From positions 1,858,784 to 1,922,783 of the forward strand of contig CM056381.1 of the NCBI GenBank assembly GCA_029718625.1: DNA of 64,000 bases, in the 5' to 3' direction. Shown here piece by piece: positions 12,244 through 24,208 of the stretch (the first letter of the stretch is position 1; each line of letters begins with the position of its first letter). The notes under the pieces were generated by a model. That model saw nothing but the letters and a program-made list of their open reading frames with translations. It did no database searches and had not been told where the DNA came from. The position numbers were made by a program, and so were the translations under genes. Source of the stretch: Synaphobranchus kaupii (lineage: Eukaryota; Chordata; Actinopteri; Anguilliformes; Synaphobranchidae).

Positions 12244-12609
12244 ACGGCTCTAAGGTGTGGGCTGCCAGTAGTGAGCGCGCTCAGTCCAGCGGGCTTGCTC
12301 CGCCTCCATCGCCAGGGAAAATTGGCTCCTGTTTTTCACATTTGTAGGTTTGACTGTCGATTATAAACTTTTAGTTTTGTTAGTTATTCACACCTTTTTC
12401 TTTTCTTGGAATATATTCATGAGCTTCACTGTACTGCAGGGATTCTTATTATCTCACAGATTTTATTCCTTTATTTTTTTTGGCTATGTTCACACGTTCT
12501 GAAAGTTAAAATATTCCCAAAAATCAGTCAAGTGTCTCTCAAACAACAACAAAACCACAAACAACAAAAACTAAAACCCTACTGATTTCTGAAATATCTG
12601 CCTGCTCTT
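12244..12609. other. gene-free unique sequence
   Basis: AT-rich with a CAACAACAAAACCACAAACA stretch near 12543. No gene seen. Confidence 0.5.
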
Positions 12610-12709
12610 ACATACATACAGGTAATACTCACATACATACAGGTAATACTCACATACATACAGGAAATACTCACATACATACAGGTAATACTCACATACA
12701 TACAGGTAA
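12610..12709. repeat. 21-bp tandem repeat, about 5 copies
   Basis: Units are CATACATACAGGTAATACTC with a joining A. Each unit contains CAG|GTAATA, a weak 5' splice-site look-alike. Confidence 0.93.
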
Positions 12710-12781
12710 TGTAACTCTGAAAGACAAGTGAGAAATAAGGAAGTTCCCTTTGTGTGGGAGCCTGTCAGGGCATCTTTATGA

Positions 12782-12860
12782 GTTTACCTGCCATGCTGAA
12801 GGAGATAAGTGCCGACATTAGTTTACCTGCTACGCTGAAGGAGATGAGCACTGACATTGT
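12782..12860. repeat. 39-bp direct duplication
   Basis: Two diverged copies beginning GTTTACCTGC and continuing GCTGAAGGAGAT. A related three-copy 15-bp repeat (GGCGAGAATTTGCTT type) lies at about 13193-13230. Confidence 0.8.
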
Positions 12861-13333
12861 TTAAGGACAGAGCTCGGTAACTCATAAACACGTCTGGAAA
12901 ACCTCGGGCTGAAACACAATATTGGCTTGTCGAACGAGAGCTCCTTTTCAGTATAAATAATGTATTTCGAAGGAGCCAAGCTCGTTGGAAATTAATTTGC
13001 TGACTGCACATGGGAAATGTTGGGTTCCGAGGCCTGGGAGAAGGAGTTCCTGACCCCACAGAATGGAGATCTGGGAATGGAACGGCGTTCCAGAATGACG
13101 GCGAGCAGATCTGCCTTCAGCGTTCCCGCCAGCAGTAAAACCGCAAATTAAATGAAGGAAACGCCATGTTCCGACATCGTAGATGTCGCGTCGGCGAGAA
13201 TTTGCTTGGCGAGAATTTGCTCGGCGAGAGTGCATTACAGGAAAGGAATGTGCGGTACTGAGCCGTGACTGACAAGTGTCATCTGAGGCTCCCATTCAGG
13301 CCTAAATGACCCCTTGTTTTGAGGTATTTAATG
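12861..13333. other. gene-free unique sequence
   Basis: Two overlapping minus-strand frames of 78 and 115 codons cross it, but neither shows a domain, a compositional signal or splice context that would support coding. Confidence 0.4.
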
Positions 13334-14054
13334 CGGACAGACAGACATACAGTCGTACAGACAGACAGACAGACAGACGTGCAGTTGTATGGACAGACAG
13401 ACGTGCAGTCATACGGACAGACAGGCAGATGTGCAGTCATACGGACAGACAGACAGACGTGCAGTCATATGGACAGACAGACATGCAGTCGTAGGGACAG
13501 ACAGGCAGATGTGCAGTCATACGGACAGACAGACATACGTGCAGTCGTACGTACGGACCGACAGACAGACGGGCAGTCGTACAGACAGACAGGCAGACGT
13601 GCAGTCATACGGACAGACAGACAGATAGACGCGCAGTCATGCGGACAGACAGACGGACGTGCAGTCATACGGACAGACAGACGGACGTGCAGTCACACGG
13701 ACAGACAGATAGACATGCAGTCGTACGGACAGACAGACAGACGTGTAGTCATACAGACAGACAGACGTGCAGTCATAGAGACAGATAGACGTACAGTCAT
13801 ACGGACAGACAGACAGACAGACGTGCAGTCATACGGACAGACAGATGTGCTGTCGTACAGACAGACAGACGTGCAGTCTTACGGACAGACAGACGTGCCG
13901 TCATACGGGCAGACAGACAGACGTGCAGTCATACGGACAGACAGACAGACGTGCAGTCATACGGGCAGACAGACAGACGTGCAGTCGTACGGGCAGACAG
14001 ACAGACAGACGTGCAGTCATACGGACAGACAGACAGATGTGCAGTCATACGGAC
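13334..14054. repeat. GACA-containing minisatellite, about 24-32-bp unit
   Basis: Units are CGTGCAGTCATACG followed by (GACA)2-5 GA. The length varies in 4-bp steps through the GACA part. Frames stay open in several phases, giving long arginine/threonine-rich pseudo-proteins. Confidence 0.96.
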
Positions 14055-14717
14055 ACGCTGAGCCAAATGCAACACAGATAAGGGTTGAAAAAAAGGCCCA
14101 GCATTTGCTTAAAATGATTTGTTATATATATTATTATTAATATTATTTATTACTATTGCAATATTTTTGAAAATATTTTCGCTGCAACATGTTTTTGTCA
14201 TCCAAGACACTTGTATTATGTCAAAAAAAATGAAAATACATACATGTTTTTTTCTGTGGGGTCTCAAAAGGGTTATCATGAGTCTCCTCCAATCGCTGCT
14301 GCTGGAATCAGTATCTCTTCATCGCAAGGCCTCTGGCTCTCATATCCACATGTGCTTTTCATTTGACCCCCAGTCAAATGACCACATCGTGCCATTAAAC
14401 TGACTGTCAGAGGACAGGCATACTGCAGCCAACATAGTTTATGCACAGTTCAGAATATAAAAATACAAGTAAAAATGTAAAAAAAATAATAAATCCTAAT
14501 AAAAATCACATTTGTCATCCAGGAAGTCCAAAAGCGATCTCCCAGAAACCTCTGCTTCCCTCTGACTCTGCGGTATCTCCCATGACTGATACAGCTCTGT
14601 ATTTTCTCTATAGTTTACCTTTCTGATGTATGTGATTTAAGGTGTATTTATGGTCTTTGTGTCTATATGTGAAGTCTGCTCTTTATGTTGTGAAATTTAA
14701 AAGCTAATTTTTATGTG
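14055..14717. other. gene-free AT-rich sequence
   Basis: No repeat array or recognisable gene. Confidence 0.5.
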
Positions 14718-15293
14718 AAATGATTATGGGCCTATATGTGCTGCAGCCAGGGCTTGTGTAATGATTATGGGCCTATATGTGCTGCAGCCAGGGCTTGTGT
14801 AATGATTATGGGCCTATATGTGCTGCAGCTAGGGCTTGTGTAATGATTATGGGCCTATATGTGCTGCAGCCAGGGCTTGTGTAATGATTATGGGCCTATA
14901 TGTGCTGCGGCTAGGGCTTGTGTAATGATTATGGGCCTATATGTGCTGCGGCTAGGGCTTGTGTAATGATTATGGGCCTATATGTGCTGCAGCTAGGGCT
15001 TGTGTAATGATTATGGGCCTATATGTGCTGCAGCCAGGGCTTGTGTAATGATTATGGGCCTATATGTGCTGCAGCTAGGGCTTGTGTAATGATTATGGGC
15101 CTATATGTGCTGCAGCTAGGGCTTGTGTAATGATTATGGGCCTATATGTGCTGCAGCTGGGGCTTGTGTAATGATTATGGGCCTATATGTGCTGCGGCTA
15201 GGGCTTGTGTAATGATTATGGGCCTATATGTGCTGCGGCTAGGGCTTGTGTAATGATTATGGGCCTATATGTGCTGCAGCTAGGGCTTGTGTA
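14718..15293. repeat. minisatellite, 41-bp unit, 14 copies
   Basis: Units are ATGATTATGGGCCTATATGT then GCTGCAGCTAGGGCTTGTGTA. The main variants are GCAGC versus GCGGC and CTAGGG versus CCAGGG. Length is constant across the array. Confidence 0.97.
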
Positions 15294-15575
15294 TGTTTCA
15301 TGTAGGCCTTTGTAAACCAATGAAAGACAATTTGTACACCCACACAGAAGTTGAAAAGTAAGAATCGAGAGTAGAATATCTTTGTTCTCTATTTGAATGT
15401 TATATATTTTGTAATTAGTTTTTAAATGAAAGACACTAATGCAGGGATTTTTCACCCACTGGCCAGAGTCTAAAAATCAGCCATTTTCAACATTTTACCA
15501 GCCACATTACCTTTTACAATATAACACAACCTGGTTGGCTACTGGCCAAAGTGGCTGCTAGAGTATTAGAGATAC

Positions 15576-15724
15576 AGTGTGTGTGTGTGTGTGTGCGTGC
15601 GTGCGTGTGTGCGTGAGTGTGTGCGTGAGTGTGCGTGTGTGTGTGCGTGTGTGCGTGCGTGCGTGCGTGCGTGAGTGTGTGCGTGAGTGTGCGTGTGAGA
15701 GTGTGTGTGTGTGTGTGTGTGTGT
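15576..15724. repeat. GT/GC microsatellite
   Basis: Imperfect (GT)n with GCGTGCGT and GAGTGT interruptions, followed 65 bp later by a C-rich homopolymer at 15789-15822. Confidence 0.93.
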
Positions 15725-15822
15725 TTGCCTTTCTGCTGCTGCAACCACAGGTGATTGACAGGTGGCAGTCTGCAGTGTTGGGTCACCGCCCCCCCCCCCC
15801 CCCCCCCCCCACCCCCCCCCAC

Positions 15823-16057
15823 GTTCTGCCCTTTGCTGCTGCTGTTGTTGTTTTAATTCTTTTCTTTTTAAATACATTTTACTGCTGGTTTCAGGTTACT
15901 TCAGCCAAGAGTTTAAAATGAAGACACACGCACATATACACACACACATACGCACACACATATATATAGATATAGTTACCAAATACCAAATATGGGGTTG
16001 GCCGTGATTATACCTGCGGAAAATGGAAGACGCACATATGGGGTGCGCCACCATGCC
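15823..16057. other. short unique segment with CA/TA tract
   Basis: Contains an imperfect (CA)n/(TA)n tract at about 15927-15970. No gene seen. Confidence 0.5.
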
Positions 16058-16226
16058 CCCCCTCTTTCCCCGGGCCCAGCGGACACCGGGCCGTGGGTTA
16101 AAGCCCCCCCCCGGCCCCCCCCAGGCCCAGCGGAGACCGGGCCGTGCATTAAAGCCCCCCCCCCCCCCCCTCCCTCGGCCCCCCCCAGGCCCCCCCAGGC
16201 CCAGCGGAGACCGGGTCGTGCGTTAA
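16058..16226. repeat. GC-rich imperfect tandem repeat, 3 copies
   Basis: Three copies of GGCCCAGCGGAGACCGGGCC-type sequence followed by GTGCATTAAAG and C runs of variable length. Confidence 0.85.
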
Positions 16227-16570
16227 AAAGAACAGGTGCAGCTGTGCGGCCTTGTTTTTCTTTATTGGCTCCTCAGGAAATCATAAAGCAAATATATTGC
16301 CGGAGGATGGTTTTCGGGGTGCCCTGTGAGTAAACCGAGAGGGAAATGGATGAACGAGGGGCCGTCGGGGACAGTAAATCAGCGGGCTAAAAGGGGAGCC
16401 CGATGTACTCGCAGGGGCCCTGGGGGCCCGGCCCCAGGCCAAGGCCTCTGTCAGTCAGTGGCTCGCCTTAATGTCGAAGCCAGCTGGGTCTGGCAGCTCG
16501 CGGCTATAAGGAAGTGATTGAGCTGTCTGTGTCAATCGCCGCGGATACGGCAGAGAGAGCAAAGCATTCT
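16227..16570. other. high-complexity block, candidate conserved non-coding element
   Basis: CpG-containing unique sequence with features such as GTAAATCAGCGGGCTAAAAG and CTATAAGGAAGTGATTGAGC. A 63-codon frame across it has no known domain. Conservation is inferred from texture only. Confidence 0.3.
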
Positions 16571-16866
16571 GGGAGTTTTTTTTTGTTGTTTTTTATTTTT
16601 ATTTTTTTGGATGTTGGTCCTGGATTAGAAAAGTGTGTTTTCATGTTGAGAAAGTATTTGGCAGGTATTCTTTTAAATTCTTTGTGTTAAGAAAAGGCGG
16701 AAAAGTCAAATACTCTAACACTAAATATAAATAAATAAATACACTTGTAATATTTTTATTGACTGTAAAATGCAAAAATAAACAAATACACTCATGCTAT
16801 TTTATTTATGACTGTAAAAAGCAGTTTGTCAGTTTGAGGGTCAGCATGGGGCACCCACAATGCACA

Positions 16867-16942
16867 CACACACTCGCAGCCACACACACACACACACACA
16901 CAGCCGCCCCCTTCACAGCTCACACCCCCCCCCCCCCCCCCC
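16867..16942. repeat. CA microsatellite and C run
   Basis: Imperfect (CA)n followed by CACACC and an uninterrupted C run. Confidence 0.85.
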
Positions 16943-17356
16943 AGTTAACAAATTAGAGCAGCTGACATCTATGACTGTTTTAATTGCCCTGTTTAAATGT
17001 CCACTCTGCTAAAACAAGACGCTTATCGGGTTACCGTGGTAGCCGCATACATACACCCCTCCCCCTCGTAATATGCGCCATTAAGGGTCCAAATGTGTTT
17101 CACGATCTGGCCACAGACGCCAGCTTTTTGAGGCCCTCCTCATTTTCTGATTGAGTGTTTCAACACATCATATATGGAAACAGCTGTACTACAAATTAGC
17201 CCCCACCGCGCTGGCTTTGATGAATGTGCCTCATGGCTTTCTACAAGCTCCTGTGGACTGAACCCCAATCTGCCCCCCACCCCAGCTGGCTCCACTGAAC
17301 GCTACACACATACAGTAAAGTTAAAATATATAAAGTACCTGTCGGACTGAGGCGCC
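16943..17356. other. high-complexity block, candidate conserved non-coding element
   Basis: Unique sequence with AGCAGCTGACATCTATGACT, CGCCATTAAGGGTCC and ACAAATTAGCCCCC. No tandem repeat and no credible frame. Confidence 0.3.
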
Positions 17357-17408
17357 CACCCGCTATCACCCGCTATCACCCGCTATCACCCGCTATCACC
17401 CGCTATCA
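17357..17408. repeat. 10-bp tandem repeat, 5 copies
   Basis: Five perfect copies of ACCCGCTATC. Confidence 0.95.
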
Positions 17409-17451
17409 TGCGTTAGCACTGAGAAGTTAAGGACAGCTATAAAAATGTTAA

Positions 17452-17871
17452 AGGTTGTATCAGCGATTTTGGGTGGAAACATAAATGATCACATTCATCT
17501 GATTTTTTCCTCACGATCCGCTAGCTGCCCGCCCCATAAGCAGGCCGTCAAAAAAACCGCGTCTCTGTAGGCAGCCTATGCTCCGAGATCGTACACAAAA
17601 ACAAATGGTACTACCAACCACTCAAAACCAAAATAAACAGTATTCCAACCAATCACAATGATTGCCTGTTTATTAAAATAAAATACTGTTTATTTTGGTT
17701 TTGAGTAGTTGGTAGTACCATTGTTTTTGTGTACGATCTCGGAGCATAGGCTGCCTACAGAGACGCGGTTTTTTGACGGCCTGCTTATGGGGCGGGCAGC
17801 TAGCGGATCGTGAGGAAAAATCAGATGAATGTGATCATTTATGTTTCCACCCAAAATCGCTGATACAACCT
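17452..17871. mobile_element. palindromic non-autonomous DNA element with TTAA target site
   Basis: The 420-bp element starts AGGTTGTATCAGCGATTTTG and ends with the reverse complement of that sequence. It is flanked on both sides by TTAA (17448-17451 and 17872-17875). The two arms of about 190 bp pair almost perfectly around a loop near 17645-17680. TTAA target duplication is typical of piggyBac and Kolobok superfamilies; the palindromic body without a transposase makes it a foldback-type MITE. The high arm identity suggests recent insertion or arm homogenisation. The superfamily cannot be fixed without a database search. Confidence 0.88.
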
Positions 17872-17959
17872 TTAATTAAAGTCTAACAGAGTCTATAATG
17901 TGTCCAATAACAATCACACGTGTTTACGTGGTTTACTTAATTTCTTTAAAAGTGATCTC

Positions 17960-18877
17960 TAACACTCACATCCCTTACCTTACAACCACAGGTAAGCTGG
18001 CAACACTCACACCTCTTACCTTATAACCACAGGTAAGCTGGTAACACTCACACCTCTTACCTTATAACCACAGGTAAGCTGGTAACACTCACACCTCTTA
18101 CCTTATAACCACAGGTAAGCTGGCAACACTCACACCTCTTACCTTATAACCACAGGTAAGCTGGTAACACTCACACCTCTTACCTTATAACCACAGGTAA
18201 GCTGGTAACACTCACACCTCTTACCTTATAACCACAGGTAAGCTGGCAACACTCACACCTCTTACCTTATAACCACAGGTAAGCTGGTAACACTCACCTC
18301 TTACCTTATAACCACAGGTAAGCTGGTAACACTCACCTCTTACCTTATAACCACAGGTAAGCTTGTAACACTCACCTCTTACCTTATAACCACAGGTAAG
18401 CTGGTAACACTCACCTCTTACCATATAACCACAGGTAAGCTGGTAACACTCACCTCTTACCTTATAACCACAGGTAAGCTGGTAACACTCATCTCTTACC
18501 TTATAACCACAGGTAAGCTGGTAACACTCACCTCTTACCTTATAACCACAGGTAAGCTAGTAACACTCACACCTCTTACCTTATAACCACAGGTAAGCTG
18601 GTAACACTCACCTCTTACCTTATAACCACAGGTAAGCTGGTAAACACTCACCTCTTACCTTATAACCACAGGTAAGCTGGTAACACTCACCTCTTACCTT
18701 ATAAACACAGGTAAGCTAGTAACACTTACCTCTTACCTTATAACCTCAGGTAAGCTGGCAACACTCACCTCTTACCTTATAACCACAGGTAAGCTGGTAA
18801 CACTCACACCTCTTACCTTATAACCACAGGTAAGCTGGTAACACTCACACCTCTTACCTTATAACCGCAGGTAAGCT
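17960..18877. repeat. minisatellite, 39/41-bp unit, about 23 copies, each with splice-like signals
   Basis: Units are CTCTTACCTTATAACCACAG followed by GTAAGCTGGTAACACTCAC, with an optional extra AC. The 41-bp and 39-bp versions occur in blocks (41 at both ends, 39 in the middle). Each unit holds CAG|GTAAGC, a combined 3'/5' splice-site look-alike. Confidence 0.97.
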
Positions 18878-19281
18878 GACTCTGGTGCTCTGTAGTGTTG
18901 ATCATTGTTTGGCTCCCTGTGGGTAATGCAGCTGTTTGAGATGCAGCAGGATGGAGGCATGTTCTCCCTCTTTGGTTCTCAGTTTTATGGCTCAGTCACC
19001 AGTAGGGGGCGCTCTTCCCTCTGAACCCATTAAACTCCAGGGCCCCAGTGTGGTGATGGGGATACTGTGCTGTAGGCCCCAGTGTGGCGATGGGGATACT
19101 TTGCTGAAGGAGGTGCTGTTTGAGCTGAACCCATTAAACTCCAGGGCCCCAGTGTGGCGATGGGGATACTGTGCTCTGCCCTCCTCACTGTTGATTTTAA
19201 AGATCCTGCGGCACTTATTGGTACCTGGTGACTAAGGAGAGATCTATTACTGCTGCTCTGAAACAATGAACAGTCTGGGCT

Positions 19282-19282
<1 letters not shown>
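18878..19282. other. unique sequence with a short direct duplication
   Basis: CCCAGTGTGGYGATGGGGAT recurs at about 19044, 19078 and 19147, and the stretch GAACCCATTAAACTCCAGGG occurs at 19023 and 19127. No gene is credible. Confidence 0.6.
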
Positions 19283-19620
<338 letters not shown>

Positions 19621-19722
19621 AAACAGGTGGATACTGCAGTGACTTTATCGTCCAGCCAAGACGTTCCTTCCACTGCTGATAAAGCTGACTCAACCAACAC
19701 AGCCTCACACAACTTCAACCAG

Positions 19723-19748
19723 CACATACACACACACATACACGTGTA

Positions 19749-19781
<33 letters not shown>

Positions 19782-19791
19782 ACACATATAT

Positions 19792-19822
<31 letters not shown>

Positions 19823-19823
19823 A
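19723..19823. repeat. (CA)n microsatellite
   Basis: Imperfect (CA)n with ACGTGTACAC and ATATATAC interruptions. Confidence 0.95.
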
Positions 19824-20021
19824 CAAACACATGAAGGGCAATCCTTTCATTGACAGCTGATTGACAAACGCAGAGTTGAAACTGAAGAATGACACTCACA
19901 GTTTAAGAGGTTTCTGTGGGACAGGACAGGGGGCCTCAGAGCAGAGTGTCCCAGCCGTGTCCCCATAGCAGGACATGTCTTTGATACTCTGCATTGATAC
20001 AGGGACACAGCTGGCCATTTC

Positions 20022-20150
20022 GGTTGCACAGAAGTACTTATTCCTGCCCAAGTAAAGGTTACATGAGTAATTAAAAAATGTATATTTCAGGAAACCAAAC
20101 TTCTTTATTCTGTGCAACCCGAAAGTCACCAGCCACAAACAGGGACACAC
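20022..20150. repeat. interspersed repeat fragment, copy A
   Basis: GGAAACCAAACTTCTTTATT and CTGTGCAACCCGAAAGTCAC recur, diverged, at about 29620-29660. GGTTGCACAGAA (20022) and TTCTGTGCAACC (20107) form an inverted repeat. The similarity fades further right. This looks like a decayed transposable element; the family was not identified. Confidence 0.5.
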
Positions 20151-21156
20151 TTAAGCTAAAAAAATACATGACTTCCCCAATTTCTCCTGCAGAATTGAAT
20201 ATGAAGTTTCGAGCTTTTTTATAATAAAGCCTGTTACCAATCAGGATGTGACACAGTCAGCTCCTTATAATCTCATGTAGGATAACTACATACTCTCAAA
20301 ATATATCAATATACCAATGAAAACTTTCAATGACTATTCACTGGAAAATAAAGTTTGAGCATTCATAATCAAGTGGACTTTGAGGCAGAAATGATTTCTT
20401 TTGTTTAGACTTTATTTCTGAGGCATAGATTGCTCAGTGGGGTCATCTGTATAGTTTTGATGATTTATTGAGTCTGTAGTTGTTGAGCACCCCTTTCCAT
20501 CTTTGCATGGATTATTGCAGAAGATACATAAAGTACATACTCTGTTCCACTTGCTTTATTTACTCCAGTTACATGCATACTTTTTAAGTGCATAACATGA
20601 CTATAGTTTTCAGTACTCAGCATGTGATTATCAGGTAACGGCTGTAAAACACGATTTATATTCTCTTTTAACAGTTGTGTGAATGTGTAGCTGAGAGGCT
20701 AGGCGTAAAGTACTAGGCAGAAGAAGTTTCTAAGGATCATGTTGGTCAAGACAAAGCCTAACCACAGTGATATTTGCAGCTTAAATTTGCTCCAAGCGAC
20801 TGCATGAATACCACAACAACGTCCTTGCTTCCGTATTCTGAAAATGACACTTGGCCACCGCTTCCTTTAGTTAATAGCGTGCTACGATAACAGGCGACCT
20901 CATGGAATGACTCTAAAACTCCTTCAGCATCTTCAGTTACCTTGCCGCGCTGGGGAGGGACGCCATTGGAGAACAAACAGCCAATGGCGATGGCGGAAAA
21001 CTGTTCTGCTGAGTGAGCGAGCTTTTATTCAAACGGCGAAAGGAACAGCCGTTATTTTTATAGTGAACGGGAAAAGCCTGATATGCCACGGTATGTCCAG
21101 GTCACGCCGATGTCTGACCTCTGACCTTTGCTGTGTGAAACAAAGGAATGTTTGAT
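20151..21156. other. gene-free sequence
   Basis: AT-rich, possibly containing more of the decayed element. Two opposed short frames near 20758-21155 show no domain. Confidence 0.4.
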
Positions 21157-21283
21157 CTCCTGGTTTGGTCTGGTCTGGTCTGGTCTGGTCTAGTTTGGCC
21201 TGGTCTGGTTTGGCCTGGCCTGACCTGGTCTGGTCTGGTTTGGCCTGGTCTGGTCTGGTTTGGCCTGGATTGGTCTGGTCTTC
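21157..21283. repeat. (TGGTC)n-type low-complexity repeat
   Basis: Repeated TGGTCTGGTC and TGGTTTGGCC words with no fixed higher period. Confidence 0.9.
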
Positions 21284-21382
21284 AATGGGAAACCAGGGAA
21301 GACAGGTTTATAATGTTTTAAAAAAAAATCTTTTTTAACTTTTTCCTTGCTACTGCACAATGAAGTTGTGTATCAACCCATA

Positions 21383-21418
21383 TGTGTGTGTGCTTACGTG
21401 AGTGAGTGCGTGCATGCT

Positions 21419-21454
<36 letters not shown>

Positions 21455-21476
21455 TGCGTGCGTGCGTGTGTGTGTG
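21383..21476. repeat. (GT)n microsatellite
   Basis: Imperfect (GT)n with TGCTTACGTGAGTGAGTG and GCGTGCGTGC interruptions. Confidence 0.93.
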
Positions 21477-22478
21477 AACCTCACCTGTACACATGTATGA
21501 ATACTTCATATTGAAACAGGCCTGTTATTATTATCATCGTGATTTGGCTCCTTGCATCAGATACGATCAAAGGTTGACAAACTGCACTGTGGAGATAATG
21601 TGCTTTTTTACAGAAACCACTTCTCTTTTTCCCTCTCCTGCAGATGGGTCAACTGTGCGTTTAATGCGCCTCCTCACCAGAATGGAAACGCAGTCTCACT
21701 TCCCGCCTCTCAAATGAAGCTCTATGACTGTTCATAAAGGCTTTTACCCCTCATATTGTGCTTAACAACTCCTTAACTTCATTTTTCCATCTTGTATGTC
21801 TAATTTGGTAAGATTAAATAGCAAACGTGCAACATACATAATTCTCTTTTCAAAAGTCCTGTACCTACTTTGTATGGGGTCATTTTCACCCCAGTAACTG
21901 TAGCTGTATAAAACATAAGAAAATATACATTTTTTATTTTTTATCTCTTTTTTTGTGGGTGATTCTGGGTACGTACCTGTACAGGTTTAAAACTGCACAA
22001 ACGTTGACTTACATCTGGCTCTAAAATAAGAAGATCATCACATATTTTTTTATATTTAGGGATAAAAGGCTAGTCAATTCGGAGACATGAAGTGTAAAAA
22101 AAAAAAAAAAAAAAAAACGCTAAGTGTCAATGTTTCTGTTGCAATCATTTTGTGTCGGTATAAACCGTTGGGGTCAATTTGACAGGACCCCAAGCATAAA
22201 GGTATAAACTTAAACTCATAAACTTTCAGCATAATAGGAGGGAGAGGGACTCAAACAATGTGAATAAAATGGACCAAGAAGCTTACAGTAGACTGCTCCA
22301 CCCTCTCTTCAAAATAACACCATCAACCCCTTAAAAACGGAAATATTAAGGAAATGATTTAAGGAGACCATTTGAAAGTTTACCGTGGGCTCTGTCTCGC
22401 CCTTCAGAATTACTGCTGCTGGAGAAGTCAAGTCTGCCTATGAAATATTTATTCAAGCTAAAATAAATTCCATTCATG

Positions 22479-22481
<3 letters not shown>
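21477..22481. other. gene-free AT-rich sequence
   Basis: Contains two related words, GGGGTCATTTTCACCCC (about 21878) and GGGGTCAATTTGACAGGACC (about 22170), suggesting a decayed interspersed repeat, and a poly-A run at 22098-22118. No gene seen. Confidence 0.45.
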
Positions 22482-22555
<74 letters not shown>

Positions 22556-22608
22556 ATGCGCATGCATGTGTGTGCTTGTGTGAGTCTGCATGCATGCATT
22601 TGTGTGTG
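22482..22608. repeat. (GT)n microsatellite with CATGCATG tail
   Basis: A long pure (GT)n run followed by GCATGCGCATGCATGTGTGT and related words. Confidence 0.95.
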
Positions 22609-22766
22609 TGGGTCCAAATTTGTCAGAACCTTTTCTCACAAATATATTAAGCTAACCATGGAAATTATGAAATTACTTTTCTGCACTATTGTCTGTTCTT
22701 ATTTATTCTTCTCAAAGTGTTTATTTAACTCTAACAGAGTTTATATAGCAGAGTCCAAAGGGAATT

Positions 22767-24208
22767 ACATGTACTCTATCAGAGTGAAATATATACTCTA
22801 TCAGGGTAAATGTACACTATCAGAGTGAAATATACTCTATCAGGGTAAATGTACTCTATCAGGGTGAAATATACTCTATCAGGGTAAATGTACTCTATCA
22901 GAGTGAAATATACTCTATCAGGGTAAATGTACTCTATCAGGGTGAAATATACTCTATCAGGGTAAATGTACTCTATCAGAGTGAAATATACTCTATCAGA
23001 GTGAAATGTACTCTGTCAGAGTGAAATGTACTCTATCAGAGTGAAATATACTCTATCAGGGTAAATGTACTCTATCAGAGTGAAATATACTCTATCAGGG
23101 TAAATGTACTCTATCAGGGTGAAATATACTCTATCAGGGTAAATGTACTCTATCAGAGTGAAATATACTCTATCAGGGTAAATGTACTCTATCAGAGTGA
23201 AATATACTCTATCAGGGTAAATGTACTCTATCAGAGTGAAATATACTCTATCAGGGTAAATGTACTCTATCAGGGTGAAATATACTCTATCAGGGTAAAT
23301 GTACTCTATCAGAGTGAAATATACTCTATCAGAGTGAAATGTACTCTGTCAGAGTGAAATGTACTCTATCAGGGTAAATGTACTCTATCAGAGTGAAATA
23401 TACTCTATCAGGGTAAATGTACACTATCAGAGTGAAATATACTCTATCAGGGTAAATGTACTCTATCAGGGTGAAATATACTCTATCAGGGTAAATGTAC
23501 TCTATCAGAGTGAAATATACTCTATCAGAGTGAAATGTACTCTATCAGAGTGAAATATACTCTATCAGAGTAAATGTACTCTATCAGAGTGAAATATACT
23601 CTATCAGGGTAAATGTACACTATCAGAGTGAAATATACTCTATCAGGGTAAATGTACTCTATCAGGGTGAAATATACTCTATCAGGGTAAATGTACTCTA
23701 TCAGAGTGAAATATACTCTATCAGAGTGAAATGTACTCTATCAGAGTGAAATATACTCTATCAGAGTGAAATGTACTCTATCAGAGTGAAATGTAGTCTA
23801 TCAGAGTAAATGTACTCTATCAGAGTAAATGTACTCTATCAGAGTGAAATGTACTCTATGAGAGTGAATGTACTCTATCAGAGTGAAATATACTCTATCA
23901 GGGTAAATGTACACTATCAGAGTGAAATATACTCTATCAGGGTAAATGTACTCTATCAGAGTGAAATATACTCTATCAGGGTAAATGTACTCTATCAGGG
24001 TGAAATATACTCTATCAGGGTAAATGTACTCTATCAGAGTGAAATATACTCTATCAGAGTGAAATGTACTCTATCAGAGTGAAATGTAGTCTATCAGAGT
24101 AAATGTACTCTATCAGAGTAAATGTACTCTATCAGAGTGAAATGTACTCTATGAGAGTGAATGTACTCTATCAGGGTGAAATATACTCTATCAGGGTAAA
24201 TTTACTCT
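22767..24208. repeat. minisatellite, 19/20-bp unit, about 74 copies
   Basis: Units are TACTCTATCAGAGTGAAATA (20 bp) and TACTCTATCAGGGTAAATG (19 bp), often alternating as a 39-bp dimer. Each unit of the first type contains the palindrome ACTCT-ATC-AGAGT. Blocks of about 200-270 bp recur, for example the run with ACACTATCAG. Open frames reading YSIRVNVLYQSE are a repeat artefact. Confidence 0.97.

Noticed and set aside
13319..14140. 273-codon plus-strand open frame rich in Arg/Thr/Asp
   Set aside because: It is the GACA minisatellite; overlapping frames on both strands are equally open.
22767..24208. Similarity of the array unit to the tetracycline operator (shared CTATCAG word)
   Set aside because: Only a short word is shared and the second half differs; coincidence.
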